A DNA stretch of 64,000 bases from Mycolicibacterium alvei (lineage in GTDB: Bacteria > Actinomycetota > Actinomycetes > Mycobacteriales > Mycobacteriaceae), in assembly GCF_010727325.1 (NCBI RefSeq), contig NZ_AP022565.1:3038001-3102000 (forward strand), in the 5' to 3' direction. The notes under the pieces are model-generated. The model made no database searches, was not told the origin of the DNA, and saw nothing but the letters and a program-made list of their open reading frames with translations. Positions within the stretch are counted from its first letter, which is position 1. Each line of letters starts with the position of its first letter. This document shows, piece after piece, positions 22,710 to 31,451 of the stretch. Both the position numbers and the translations under genes were made by a program.

Positions 22710-23924
22710 CTAACTCAGCGCCTGATCCAGGTCGGCGATCAGATCGTCGGTGCCTTCCAGCCCGATCGAGATGCGCACGACGCCGTCACCCAGCCCGATC
22801 GCGGCGCGCCCCTCCGGACCCATGGCCCGGTGCGTCGTGGTGGCCGGATGCGTGACCAGTGTCTTCGCATCGCCCAGGTTGTTGGAGATGTCGATGAGGC
22901 GCAGCTTGTCGAGCACCTCGAACGCCCGCGCCTTTCCGTCGGTGGCATCCAGCTCGAAGGTGATGACGGTGCCGCCGCCGCTCATCTGACGCTGGGCCAG
23001 CTCGTACTGCGGATGCGACTTCAGGAACGGGTACTTCACCCAGCTCACCGAGGAATGGCCCTCCAGGAACTCCGCGATCGTCTGCGCCGAACGGTTCGCA
23101 TAGTCCACCCGGACATTAAGCGTCTCAAGGCCTTTCAACAGCGTCCAGGCATTGAACGCGCTGATCGCCGGGCCGGTGTGACGCATGAGCTTCTGCACCG
23201 GGCCGTCGATGTACTCCGTGTCGCCCAGGATCGCCCCGCCGAGCACGCGGCCCTGCCCGTCGATGTGCTTGGTGCCCGAATACACCACCACATCCGCGCC
23301 GAGCGGCATACCCTGCTGCAGCAGCGGCGTGGCAAAGACGTTGTCCAACACCACCTTTGCGCCGGCAGCGTGGGCCAGCTCAGACACTGCGGCGATATCC
23401 ACCAGGGACTGCATCGGGTTGGACGGCGTCTCGAAGAACACCGCCGTCGTCGGCACCGAAAGTGCCTCTTCCCACTGCGCGAGGTCGTCGCCGTCGACGA
23501 ACACGGTCTCCACACCCCAGCGCGGCAGGATCTCGTTACACACCACGAAACACGAGCCGAACAGGCTGCGGGCGGCCACCAGGCGGTCACCGGCCCCCAG
23601 CAGCGCAGCCAGCGAGGTGAACACCGCCGCCATGCCGGTGGCGGTCGCAAAACAGGCCGGCGCATCCTCGATGAGCCGCAGTCGCTCCTCGAACATCGAG
23701 ATGGTCGGGTTGCCGTAGCGGGAGTAGACGAAGCGGTCGATCTCGCCGGTGAACGCTTTCTCCGCAGCGGCCGCGGACTCGTACACGTAGCCCGAGGTCA
23801 GGTACATCGCCTCGGCGGTTTCCTCGAACTCCGAGCGCAGGATGCCGCCGCGCACTCCGATGGTGGCCTGGCTGACGCCCTCGGGCAGGGCAGCCGGGAT
23901 CCGGACAGATGGGGTATCAGTCAT
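22710..23924 (-). CDS. metZ: O-succinylhomoserine sulfhydrylase MetZ
   Basis: 404-aa PLP enzyme of the Cys/Met metabolism family that makes homocysteine directly from O-succinylhomoserine and sulfide. PLP lysine in VVYSGTKHIDGQGR (about residues 215-219), YSRYGNPT (about 70) and the phosphate loop FATATGMAAV. Length and neighbours (rhodanese and purT) match M. tuberculosis metZ. The ATG lies 20 nt after the rhodanese stop; the rhodanese may help supply or detoxify sulfur for this step. Confidence 0.94.
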   Translation of the reverse strand: MTDTPSVRIPAALPEGVSQATIGVRGGILRSEFEETAEAMYLTSGYVYESAAAAEKAFTGEIDRFVYSRYGNPTISMFEERLRLIEDAPACFATATGMAAVFTSLAALLGAGDRLVAARSLFGSCFVVCNEILPRWGVETVFVDGDDLAQWEEALSVPTTAVFFETPSNPMQSLVDIAAVSELAHAAGAKVVLDNVFATPLLQQGMPLGADVVVYSGTKHIDGQGRVLGGAILGDTEYIDGPVQKLMRHTGPAISAFNAWTLLKGLETLNVRVDYANRSAQTIAEFLEGHSSVSWVKYPFLKSHPQYELAQRQMSGGGTVITFELDATDGKARAFEVLDKLRLIDISNNLGDAKTLVTHPATTTHRAMGPEGRAAIGLGDGVVRISIGLEGTDDLIADLDQALS

Positions 23925-23944
23925 GTTGTTCTCGACTCTGCGGC

Positions 23945-24370
23945 TCAGCTTTGTTTCCAGGGCAAACCAACGGCCTTCCAGCCGGTCGTGCCACGGTGAC
24001 GGTTCTCGTCGAGGTTGCCCTCGAAGCCGTCCAGGATGTTGTAGGACGGCGCGATACCGGCCGCGGTGGCGGCCTCGGCAGCGCCGATCGATCGGTTGCC
24101 AGAGCGACACAGGAAGGCCACCGGTCGCTCGCCCGGCGTCACGCCCGAAGCTCGCATCTTTTCGAACAGATCGTCGACGAATGCATCGTTATGGCTGCCG
24201 TCGGTCCGGTTCCACTCCACGTAGATCACGTCACGGTCAAGGCTGGACAGATCCGGCGCACCGACGAAGCGCCATTCGGCGTCGGTACGGCAGTCCACCA
24301 GCACGGCCTCGGAATTCTCACTCAGAAGTTTCCAGGTCTCCTCTGGCGTGATGTCTCCTGCATAGCTCAC
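23945..24370 (-). CDS. Rhodanese-like sulfurtransferase
   Basis: 141-aa single-domain rhodanese. The active-site loop is FLCRSGNRSIGAA with the catalytic Cys (about residue 93) present. N-terminal VLVDCRTDAEWRFVG is the CH2A-type motif. The GTG start (SYAGDITPEE...) overlaps the upstream stop. It has the same place next to metZ as Rv0390. Probably carries persulfide sulfur in the methionine branch; the acceptor is unproven. Confidence 0.88.
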   Translation of the reverse strand: MSYAGDITPEETWKLLSENSEAVLVDCRTDAEWRFVGAPDLSSLDRDVIYVEWNRTDGSHNDAFVDDLFEKMRASGVTPGERPVAFLCRSGNRSIGAAEAATAAGIAPSYNILDGFEGNLDENRHRGTTGWKAVGLPWKQS

Positions 24371-24822
24371 GGGCGTGAGTCTCCCATACCCGAACAGACC
24401 CGCCATTGGCCGTCCTCGCGGACAAAGGCCGTCTCGGTGTTCACCTTGGCGTCCGGGGCGTTGTCGAAGTGGTACACCACCGTCGCGGTGGCCCGATCAC
24501 CCTCGACCTGCACCGCGGTGACATCGTCGACGTACCGGGCACCGTGCTTGCCCACCGAATCACGCTGCCGGGCAATGAAATCTGCCTCGGTGCCGCGTTG
24601 CGCGGTGCAAGTGAAACCGGAGAATTCACCGAAGTCCTGCCGCTGCAACGCGTCGTTCTGGCCGACCGCGGCAAGGCTGACCTTCTGCTCCTCGCTGCGC
24701 CCGTCGCCGCCGAAGATGTTGAGCAGAATGACAATGATCACCACGAACCCAATGACGGCCAGCGCGCCCAGGAACGGCGCCATCGTGGGCCGATCCGCGG
24801 TGTCGTCCGTCTCGTCAGTCAT
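24367..24822 (-). CDS. Single-pass membrane protein, Mce-associated/NTF2-like
   Basis: 151-aa protein with a short acidic cytoplasmic tail (MTDETDDTAD), one membrane helix (about residues 17-37) and an extracytoplasmic domain of NTF2-like appearance (VEGDRATATVVYHFD...GQWRVCSG). Such domains are common in mycobacterial Mce-associated proteins. Two Cys residues in the outer domain could form a disulfide. It sits inside the purT-metZ operon with 6 nt to purT and a 4-nt overlap with the rhodanese. Function unknown. Confidence 0.72.
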   Translation of the reverse strand: MTDETDDTADRPTMAPFLGALAVIGFVVIIVILLNIFGGDGRSEEQKVSLAAVGQNDALQRQDFGEFSGFTCTAQRGTEADFIARQRDSVGKHGARYVDDVTAVQVEGDRATATVVYHFDNAPDAKVNTETAFVREDGQWRVCSGMGDSRP

Positions 24823-24828
24823 CCCGGC

Positions 24829-26061
24829 CTACCACAGCTTGCGCAACGCAGAGCCGACCCGGCGGGCACGGTCACGGGCGATGATCACGTCGGGCGCGGT
24901 GGCCAAAGCGACCCCGAGACGCCGCGGCGCCTCCGATTCGCCCTGGCGGCCGAACAACCGCACGTCGCTTTCCGACGTGGCCAGCGCTTCGGACAACACG
25001 GTGCTGATATCGGCCGACAGCTCGCCGGCATCGGCCCCGCCGTAGCTGACCTCGGCGGCCGCCGGGGAGATCATGATGGTGTCGACCGCCAGGCCCAGAA
25101 TCGCTCTGGCGTGCAGCTCGAACTCCGACAACCGTTGCGACCGCAGCGTCACCAGCCCGCTGTCGTGGGGCCGGATCCGGACGTCGGAGAAATACACGTC
25201 GTCGCCCTGGACCAGCAGCTCGACGCCGAACACCCCGCGTCCGCCCACCGCGTTGACGATCCGTGCCGAGATCGACTTCGCGGCGTCCAGCGCAGCCGGC
25301 GACAGTGCCTGAGGCTGCCATGCCTCCAGCACGTCCGTCCCGACCTGACGGTGCCCGATCGGCTCGCAAAACTGCACACCCGGACCCGACGGCCCGGCCG
25401 TGCGCACCGTCAGCATCGTGATCTCGTGTTCGACCTCGACCACCGATTCGGCCAGCACCCGGTTCTGGACGAAGTGGCCGGCGGTGGTGGCACGCTGCCA
25501 GGCCGGTTCGACATCGTCGGATCGGAGCATCACCGACTCACCGTCGCGCTGCGCGCCCACCACCGGCTTGACCACCAATGGGAAGCCGGCATGCTCGGCC
25601 ACCGCGGTCAGTTCCTCGACCGACCCGGCGAACCAGAACGGCACCGTGGGCAGGCCCAGCTCGTCCGATGCGAGCCGGCGCAGACCTTCGCGGTCCTGGC
25701 TGAGCCGGATGCCGCGCGGCGTGGGCAGCACCTCGATGTCGCCCCGCTCGGCCACCGCCACCAGGGCGTCGGCGGCGATGACGCCCGACTCGGCCACCAC
25801 GTAACGCGGCTTCTCCCGCTCGATCAGCGCGGCGAGTTCCTCGGCGTCGTTCATCTTGATCACCGCCGAGCGGTCCGCGACGCCGTGCGCAGGTGCGTAG
25901 TACCGGTCCGCGGCCACGACGACACCGCCCAGCCGCTGGAATGCCAATGCGAGCTCCCGACTCAACTCACCCGAGCCCAGCAGCAGCACCGTTGCCGCGG
26001 GGTCGGTGGGCCTGTCGGCGCCCGGTTCGTCGGTCTGCGCGTCCTCAATCGATTCACTCAT
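24829..26061 (-). CDS. purT: Formate-dependent phosphoribosylglycinamide formyltransferase PurT
   Basis: 410-aa ATP-grasp enzyme of purine synthesis that makes formyl-GAR from GAR, formate and ATP, the folate-independent alternative to PurN. N-terminal VLLLGSGELSRELALAFQRL and ADRYYAPAHGVADRS, the ATP-grasp segment FPLVVKPVVG (Lys), and ELLVQGDDVYFSDVRIRPHD with the metal-binding acidic residues. ATG at 26061 is chosen (SESIEDAQ...). First enzyme gene of the operon, possibly with the zinc finger gene 24 nt upstream. Confidence 0.93.
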   Translation of the reverse strand: MSESIEDAQTDEPGADRPTDPAATVLLLGSGELSRELALAFQRLGGVVVAADRYYAPAHGVADRSAVIKMNDAEELAALIEREKPRYVVAESGVIAADALVAVAERGDIEVLPTPRGIRLSQDREGLRRLASDELGLPTVPFWFAGSVEELTAVAEHAGFPLVVKPVVGAQRDGESVMLRSDDVEPAWQRATTAGHFVQNRVLAESVVEVEHEITMLTVRTAGPSGPGVQFCEPIGHRQVGTDVLEAWQPQALSPAALDAAKSISARIVNAVGGRGVFGVELLVQGDDVYFSDVRIRPHDSGLVTLRSQRLSEFELHARAILGLAVDTIMISPAAAEVSYGGADAGELSADISTVLSEALATSESDVRLFGRQGESEAPRRLGVALATAPDVIIARDRARRVGSALRKLW

Positions 26062-26085
26062 CGCACGCACCAGCCTGCCAGATCG

Positions 26086-26388
26086 TCACCCGACCCGTTG
26101 GTCGATATAGCACCAACGCCAACTCTCGCCGGGCTCGGCCGACCGCATCACCGGATGACCGCTCTGCTGAAAGTGCTTGGTGGCATGCTGATGCGGGCTC
26201 GAGTCACAGCAACCGACGTGACCACATGTCAGGCACATCCGCAGATGCGCCCAGTTGTTCTCGCCGTCTTCGGCACATTCCTGGCATCGCCCGGGGGTGA
26301 CCGGTTGCGGCTCGGCGACCTCGGCGTTCAGATGCTCACAGGTGCGAGGTGCCGGATTCTGCTCCCGCCGGCGTGATCTCCTCAACAT
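26086..26388 (-). CDS. UBP-type zinc finger domain protein
   Basis: 100-aa protein that is almost entirely a zf-UBP domain. Cys/His ligands appear in order in TCEHLN, GRCQEC, HLRMCLTCGHVGCCDSS, HQHATKHFQQSGHP and WRWCY. In eukaryotes this fold binds the C-terminus of free ubiquitin; its bacterial role is unknown. ATG at 26388 lies only 43 bp from the divergent antiporter start, and bacterial zf-UBP domains are, to my knowledge, often linked to cation/proton antiporters. Co-directional with purT. Confidence 0.85.
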   Translation of the reverse strand: MLRRSRRREQNPAPRTCEHLNAEVAEPQPVTPGRCQECAEDGENNWAHLRMCLTCGHVGCCDSSPHQHATKHFQQSGHPVMRSAEPGESWRWCYIDQRVG

Positions 26389-26431
26389 GTTGATCAAGGA
26401 TAGGCACGGCACACGAAGGAGGAACGACAAC

Positions 26432-28021
26432 GTGGGTGCCTCACTCCTGGCGGCCCTGGTCGCCGCAATTCTGCTGGCCGCCGTGGCCCGCCGGTTCGAC
26501 GTTTCGGCGCCGCTGGCGCTGGTGGTGGCCGGTCTGGCCGGTAGCGCGCTGCCCGGCTTCGACGATGTCCACCTGGATCCCGAGCTGGTGCTCTTCGTGA
26601 TCCTGCCGCCGCTGTTGTGGTCGGCGGGCCTGGAGAGCAGCTACGTGGCCCTGCGCCGCAATATCCGCCCGATCGGGTTGCTGGCGGTCGGGTTGCCACT
26701 GGCCACCACGTTCGTCGTCGGCTTCGTCGCGTTCCACACCGTGCCCGCGCTCACCGTGGCCGCGGCCCTGACCCTCGGCGCCATCGTGGCTCCACCCGAC
26801 GCCGTGTCGGCCACCGCCGTCGGCCGCCGGCTCGGGCTGCCCCGACGCACCATGACGCTGCTGGGCGGGGAGAGCCTGCTGAACGACGCCACCGCGCTGA
26901 CCGCCTACAAGGTGGCGCTCGGGGCCGCGATCGGCACCGCCGCCAGCTGGGGCAACGGGCTGGGTACCTTCGCCCTGGCCGCGGTCGGTGGCGTGGTGGT
27001 GGGCTGGGTGGTCGGCATGGTGGTGCACTTCATCCGCACCCGGCTCGACGACCCGCTGATCGAAAGCGCGATCGGCCTGGTGGCGCCGTTCTTCATCTAC
27101 CTGCTGGCCGAGGAGATCCACGGCTCGGGAGTGATCGCCGTGGTGGTGGCGGCGCTACTGCTGGGCCAGCGCGACACGCAGGCCGGCTACGCCACCCGAC
27201 TGCAGGACAAGGCGGTGTGGAAGGCGCTGCAGCTGATCCTGGAATCGTTCGCCTTCCTGCTGATCGGGCTGCAACTGCCCAAGGTGATCGGCGAGCTGGC
27301 CGGAGTCTCGGCGGCCAACCTGGCGATCTCCTCGGCGGCCGTGCTCACCGCGGTGATCGGGGTGCGCATCGTCTGGGTCTATGTCTCGACCTACCTACCC
27401 CGGCTGTTGTCCAAGCGGATCCGCAATCGCGAACCCGAGCCGTCACGGGCGCAGGTGTTCATCGTCGCCTGGGCGGGTATGCGTGGTGTCGTGTCGCTGG
27501 CCGCCGCGTTCGCCGTACCCGCCACCACCCTGGCCGGCGACCCCTTCCCCGGCCGCCCGCAGTTGGTGTTCCTCACCTTTGTGGTCGTGGTCGGCACGCT
27601 GTTGCTGCACGGCCTGACGCTGCCCTGGTTGATCCGGGTGCTCGGGGCCCAGGGGAACGAGGCACACAGCGACGCCCTCGCCACGGCCGCGGCGCAGGAC
27701 AAAGCGGCCCGGGCCGCCGCCGACCGGCTCGACGCCCTGATATCCGAACAATCGGCCACCGATGCGCCCGAACGCGCCGGCGACGTGCTGCGGGCGTGGA
27801 ACACCCGTCGGCGCAATGCCGCCTGGGAGCGGTTGGGCCGCGACGACGCCGACATCGGTGAGAGTCCGACGGCGGCCTTCCGTCGATTGCGCCTGGAAAT
27901 GCTTGCCGCCGAACGGGACACGTTCATCGCCGAACGGGACGCCGGACACATCCCCGACGAGGTCCTGCGTACTGTCCTACATGGGCTCGACTTGGAAGAG
28001 GCGACACTGAATCGTGATTAG
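26432..28021 (+). CDS. CPA1-family Na+/H+ antiporter
   Basis: 529-aa monovalent cation/proton antiporter with about 11-12 membrane helices in residues 1-420 and a hydrophilic C-terminal tail (about 430-529). Family motifs: LFVILPPLLWSAGLES (TM3-4), TLGAIVAPPDAVSATAV (Asp pair region) and GGESLLNDATALTAYKVAL (essential ND). GTG start with a good GAAGGAGG site 9 nt upstream. The tail is rich in Arg/Asp and could be a regulatory domain. The MMPL gene overlaps its end by 8 nt. Confidence 0.92.
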   Translation: MGASLLAALVAAILLAAVARRFDVSAPLALVVAGLAGSALPGFDDVHLDPELVLFVILPPLLWSAGLESSYVALRRNIRPIGLLAVGLPLATTFVVGFVAFHTVPALTVAAALTLGAIVAPPDAVSATAVGRRLGLPRRTMTLLGGESLLNDATALTAYKVALGAAIGTAASWGNGLGTFALAAVGGVVVGWVVGMVVHFIRTRLDDPLIESAIGLVAPFFIYLLAEEIHGSGVIAVVVAALLLGQRDTQAGYATRLQDKAVWKALQLILESFAFLLIGLQLPKVIGELAGVSAANLAISSAAVLTAVIGVRIVWVYVSTYLPRLLSKRIRNREPEPSRAQVFIVAWAGMRGVVSLAAAFAVPATTLAGDPFPGRPQLVFLTFVVVVGTLLLHGLTLPWLIRVLGAQGNEAHSDALATAAAQDKAARAAADRLDALISEQSATDAPERAGDVLRAWNTRRRNAAWERLGRDDADIGESPTAAFRRLRLEMLAAERDTFIAERDAGHIPDEVLRTVLHGLDLEEATLNRD

Positions 28022-30020
28022 GCGTCTGGCGTGGCTGGCGGTATTGGTCGTGATCGTCTCCGGAGCACTGCTGGGCCTGCTCAGCGGCAGCGATGCCGCC
28101 TCGCAGTCACCGGTCTCCGTTCCGTCCGATGCCGAGTCGGCGCGGGCCGACGCGCTGCGGGCCGATTTCCCCGGCGGAGATCAGATTCCGGCGATCCTGG
28201 TGGTGACCCGCACCGACGGCGGTGAGCTCACCATGGACGACGTCGACGCCACCGCCGATGCACGGAACCGGATGACCGCGGCACCAGGTCCGCCCGTGGT
28301 GGTTGCCGACGACCGCAAAGCTGCTGTTGCCACCGTGCCGCTGAAGGCTGACCTGTCCGGCTTCGCGCTGAACGACGCCGTGAAAGATCTGCGCGCCACC
28401 GCCGCCGACGGCCTTCCGGCCGGGTTGCGGGCCGAGATCACCGGAGGTCCGGCGTTCGGTGCGGACATCGCCAATTCGTTTGCCGGAGCCAACATCACGC
28501 TGCTCGCGGTGACGGCGGCGGTGGTGGCCCTGCTGCTCATCGTCACCTACCGCTCGCCGGTGCTGTGGCTGGTGCCGCTGTTGGTGATCGCCTTTGCCGA
28601 CCGTGTCGGCGCCGTCGTCGGGACCGCGGTGGCCTCCGGACTCGGGCTGAGCCCGGACGGTTCCACCTCGGGCATCACCAGCGTGCTGGTGTTCGGTGCG
28701 GGCACCAACTATGCGCTGCTGTTGATTTCGCGGTATCGCGAGGAACTCGGGCGTGTCGATGGGCATCTGGAGGCGCTGACGATAGCGGTGCGCGCCGCCG
28801 CCCCGGCGATCGTGGCCAGCAATGCCACCGTGGTGCTGGCCCTGCTGACACTGCTGTTCGCCTCCGCACCCAGCAACCGGAGCCTCGGCGTGCAGGCCGC
28901 ATCGGGTCTGGTGGTCGCCGCGATCTTCGTCCTGGTCGTGCTGCCGCCCCTGCTGGCGTTGTGCGGCAAGCGGCTGTTCTGGCCGTTCATTCCCCAGGTC
29001 GGTGCCACGCCGCTGACCGAAAGCGGTGTCTGGCACCGGATCGCGGACTCCGTGGCGCGCAAGCCCGTCCGCGTCGCGGTAGCCTCGCTGGCCGGCCTGG
29101 CCCTGCTGTGCACCGCCGTGGCGGCCACGCCGATCGGGCTGACCCAAACCGAGCAATTCCGGGTGCAGGCCGAATCGGTGACCGGTTACCAGGCCCTGGC
29201 CGCGCACTTCCCGAGCGGGCTGACCGACCCCACGCGCGTCATCGCCGCGACCGCCGACGCCGGCGCGGTGCAACGCGCCATCACCGACACCCACGGCGTC
29301 GTCTCCGCCACCCCCGTCGGCGAGTCTCCGACCGGGCTGAGCCAATGGTCGGTGGTCCTGGCGGCCGAACCCGCCTCCGACGAGGCCTTTGAAACCATTG
29401 ACGCCCTGCGTGATTCGGTACACGCCGCCGATCCCGACGCGCTCGTGGGCGGTTCCGACGCCCAGGCCAGAGACACTGCCGCGGCAGCCCAGCGCGACCG
29501 GCTCGTGGTGATTCCGGCGATCCTGGCAGTGGTGCTGGCAGTCCTCTACCTGCTGCTGCGATCGGCCTTCGCACCGCTGGTGCTGGTCGGGGTGACGGTG
29601 CTGTCGGCGCTGGCCGCGCTCGGGCTGGGTGGCTGGGCCAGTGTCCACGTATTCGGGTTCCCGGCCCTGGACAACAGCACCCCACTGTTCGCGTTCCTGT
29701 TCCTGGTGGCCCTCGGCGTGGACTACACGATCTTCCTGGTGACCCGGGCTCGAGAAGAGACACCCGAGTACGGAACCCGCCTGGGCATCGTGCGGGCCGT
29801 GTCGGCCACCGGCGCGGTGATCACCAGTGCCGGGGTGGTGCTGGCAGCGGTGTTCTGTGTGTTGGGCGTACTGCCGCTGATCGTGCTGACCCAACTGGGC
29901 ATCATCGTCGGGCTCGGCATCCTGCTGGACACCTTCGTGGTCCGCACCGTGATCATCCCGGCCCTGTTCACGTTGATCGGCCCCCGCATCTGGTGGCCGG
30001 GACTGCGCGCCTCGTGCTAA
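28014..30020 (+). CDS. MMPL family transporter
   Basis: 668-aa RND-type transporter with the duplicated MMPL layout. TM1 is at residues 5-25, then a short extracytoplasmic domain, a first five-helix block (about 150-320), TM7 near 345, a second outer domain and a second five-helix block (about 495-660). Proton-relay motifs GAGTNYALLLISRYREEL and GVDYTIFLVTRAREE are present; the first has Asn where Asp is usual. Shorter than the lipid exporters MmpL3/MmpL4, with no C-terminal domain. Start overlaps the antiporter gene; cargo unknown. Confidence 0.88.
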   Translation: MIRRLAWLAVLVVIVSGALLGLLSGSDAASQSPVSVPSDAESARADALRADFPGGDQIPAILVVTRTDGGELTMDDVDATADARNRMTAAPGPPVVVADDRKAAVATVPLKADLSGFALNDAVKDLRATAADGLPAGLRAEITGGPAFGADIANSFAGANITLLAVTAAVVALLLIVTYRSPVLWLVPLLVIAFADRVGAVVGTAVASGLGLSPDGSTSGITSVLVFGAGTNYALLLISRYREELGRVDGHLEALTIAVRAAAPAIVASNATVVLALLTLLFASAPSNRSLGVQAASGLVVAAIFVLVVLPPLLALCGKRLFWPFIPQVGATPLTESGVWHRIADSVARKPVRVAVASLAGLALLCTAVAATPIGLTQTEQFRVQAESVTGYQALAAHFPSGLTDPTRVIAATADAGAVQRAITDTHGVVSATPVGESPTGLSQWSVVLAAEPASDEAFETIDALRDSVHAADPDALVGGSDAQARDTAAAAQRDRLVVIPAILAVVLAVLYLLLRSAFAPLVLVGVTVLSALAALGLGGWASVHVFGFPALDNSTPLFAFLFLVALGVDYTIFLVTRAREETPEYGTRLGIVRAVSATGAVITSAGVVLAAVFCVLGVLPLIVLTQLGIIVGLGILLDTFVVRTVIIPALFTLIGPRIWWPGLRASC

Positions 30021-30029
30021 CGTCGAAGG

Positions 30030-31235
30030 ATGACCGAGGCACCCGCCCAGCCGCCTTTGCATATGCGGCGCAATGCCTTCGATCCGGCACCGGACCTGCG
30101 CGAGATCCGGGAGAGCGACGGGGTACGCAAGGTCATCAGTGCGCTCGGCAATCCCGTTTACCTGATCACCCGCCACGAGGACGTCAAGGCGGTGTTGGGC
30201 GATCACGAACGGTTCTCCAACAGCAGACCACCCGGTTTCACCCTGCCCGGGGCACCCGAGATGTCCGAGAAGGAGATCGCCAGCGCCCGGGCCGGCAACC
30301 TGTTGGGGCTCGACCCGCCCGAACACCAGCGGCTGCGCCGCATGCTCACCGCGGAGTTCACCATCCGCCGGATGAAACGTCTGGAACCGCGGATCGTCGA
30401 GATCGTCGAGACCCGGCTCGATGCGATGGCGGCGGCCGGCCCGCCCTCGGATCTGGTGGCCGACTTTGCGCTTCCCATCCCGTCGCTGGTGATCTGCGAA
30501 CTGCTCGGGGTGCCCTACGAGGACCGCGACGACTTTCAGCAACGCTCGGCGCACCAGCTCGACTTGTCCTTGCCCATCCCCGAACGCCTTGCGCTGCAAC
30601 AGCAGAGCCGTGACTACATGCGTGGCCTCGTCCTGCGAGCCCGCCGGGATCCGGGCGAGGACATCCTCGGCATGCTGGTCCGCGACCACGGCGGCGAGCT
30701 GTCCGACGACGAACTCGTCGGCATCGCCGGGCTGCTGCTGCTCGCCGGGCATGAAACCACGTCGAACATGCTGGGCCTGGGCGTCCTGGCCTTGCTGCGC
30801 CACCCCGACCAACTGGCAGCGGTACGCGAGGATCCGGATGCCGTCGGCCCCGCCGTCGAGGAATTACTGCGCTGGCTTTCCATCGTGCAGAACGCCATCC
30901 CGCGCTTCACCACCACCGACGTCGACGTTGCCGGTGTGCGGATTCCCGCGGGAGAGTTGGTCTTTGCCTCACTTCCTGCGGGCAATCGGGACCCCGACTT
31001 CATCGACACCCCCGACGTACTCGATGTCAGCCGCGGCGCGTCCGGCCATCTGGCCTTCGGCCACGGCGTGCACCATTGCCTCGGCGCTCCGCTGGCCCGG
31101 ATGGAGATGCGGATCGCCTTCCCGGGCCTCCTGCAACGGTTCCCCGCCCTCGCGCTGGCCGAGCCGTTCGAGGATGTCACCTACCGGTCTTTCCACTTCA
31201 TCTACGGGCTGAAATCGTTGGCGGTAACGTGGTGA
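30030..31235 (+). CDS. Cytochrome P450
   Basis: 401-aa soluble bacterial P450 monooxygenase. I-helix oxygen-activation motif LLLAGHETTSNML (about residues 232-244), K-helix EELLRW (ExxR, about 276-281) and heme loop FGHGVHHCLGAPLARMEM (Cys about 345). An ATG with GAAGG just upstream lies 10 nt after the MMPL stop. A 3Fe-4S ferredoxin gene follows at once, so the electron partner is encoded in cis. Substrate unknown; many mycobacterial enzymes of this size act on lipids, sterols or terpenoids. Confidence 0.94.
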   Translation: MTEAPAQPPLHMRRNAFDPAPDLREIRESDGVRKVISALGNPVYLITRHEDVKAVLGDHERFSNSRPPGFTLPGAPEMSEKEIASARAGNLLGLDPPEHQRLRRMLTAEFTIRRMKRLEPRIVEIVETRLDAMAAAGPPSDLVADFALPIPSLVICELLGVPYEDRDDFQQRSAHQLDLSLPIPERLALQQQSRDYMRGLVLRARRDPGEDILGMLVRDHGGELSDDELVGIAGLLLLAGHETTSNMLGLGVLALLRHPDQLAAVREDPDAVGPAVEELLRWLSIVQNAIPRFTTTDVDVAGVRIPAGELVFASLPAGNRDPDFIDTPDVLDVSRGASGHLAFGHGVHHCLGAPLARMEMRIAFPGLLQRFPALALAEPFEDVTYRSFHFIYGLKSLAVTW

Positions 31236-31240
31236 GCGCC

Positions 31241-31435
31241 ATGAAAGTAGAAGCCGATCAGGACGCCTGCATTGCCTCAGGCAACTGCGTGATGGTCTCC
31301 GACGTCATCTTCGACCAGGACGACGACGGAGTCGTGAAAGTCCTCGTCGACGAAGTGCCCGATGATGAAATCGCGCACGCACGCGAGGCCGTCAAGCTGT
31401 GCCCCGCATCAGCGTTGAAGCTCACCGGGGAGTGA
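31241..31435 (+). CDS. 3Fe-4S ferredoxin
   Basis: 64-aa electron carrier for the adjacent P450. Cysteine pattern DACIASGNC...KLCPASAL (C-x5-C-x(n)-C-P) fits a [3Fe-4S] cluster because the second Cys of the 4Fe set is replaced. ATG at 31241 matches the family start (MKVEADQDAC); an in-frame GTG at 31232 that overlaps the P450 stop is an alternative. A ferredoxin reductase is not in the window. Confidence 0.9.
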   Translation: MKVEADQDACIASGNCVMVSDVIFDQDDDGVVKVLVDEVPDDEIAHAREAVKLCPASALKLTGE

Positions 31436-31451
31436 CTGCGGGCGCCACCGT

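Noticed and set aside
28107..30812. A 901-codon open frame on the minus strand across the MMPL and P450 genes
   Set aside because: It is the antisense shadow of two clear coding genes. Its product is a low-complexity Gln/His/Arg/Gly-rich string with no domain, a common artefact of high-GC third positions.
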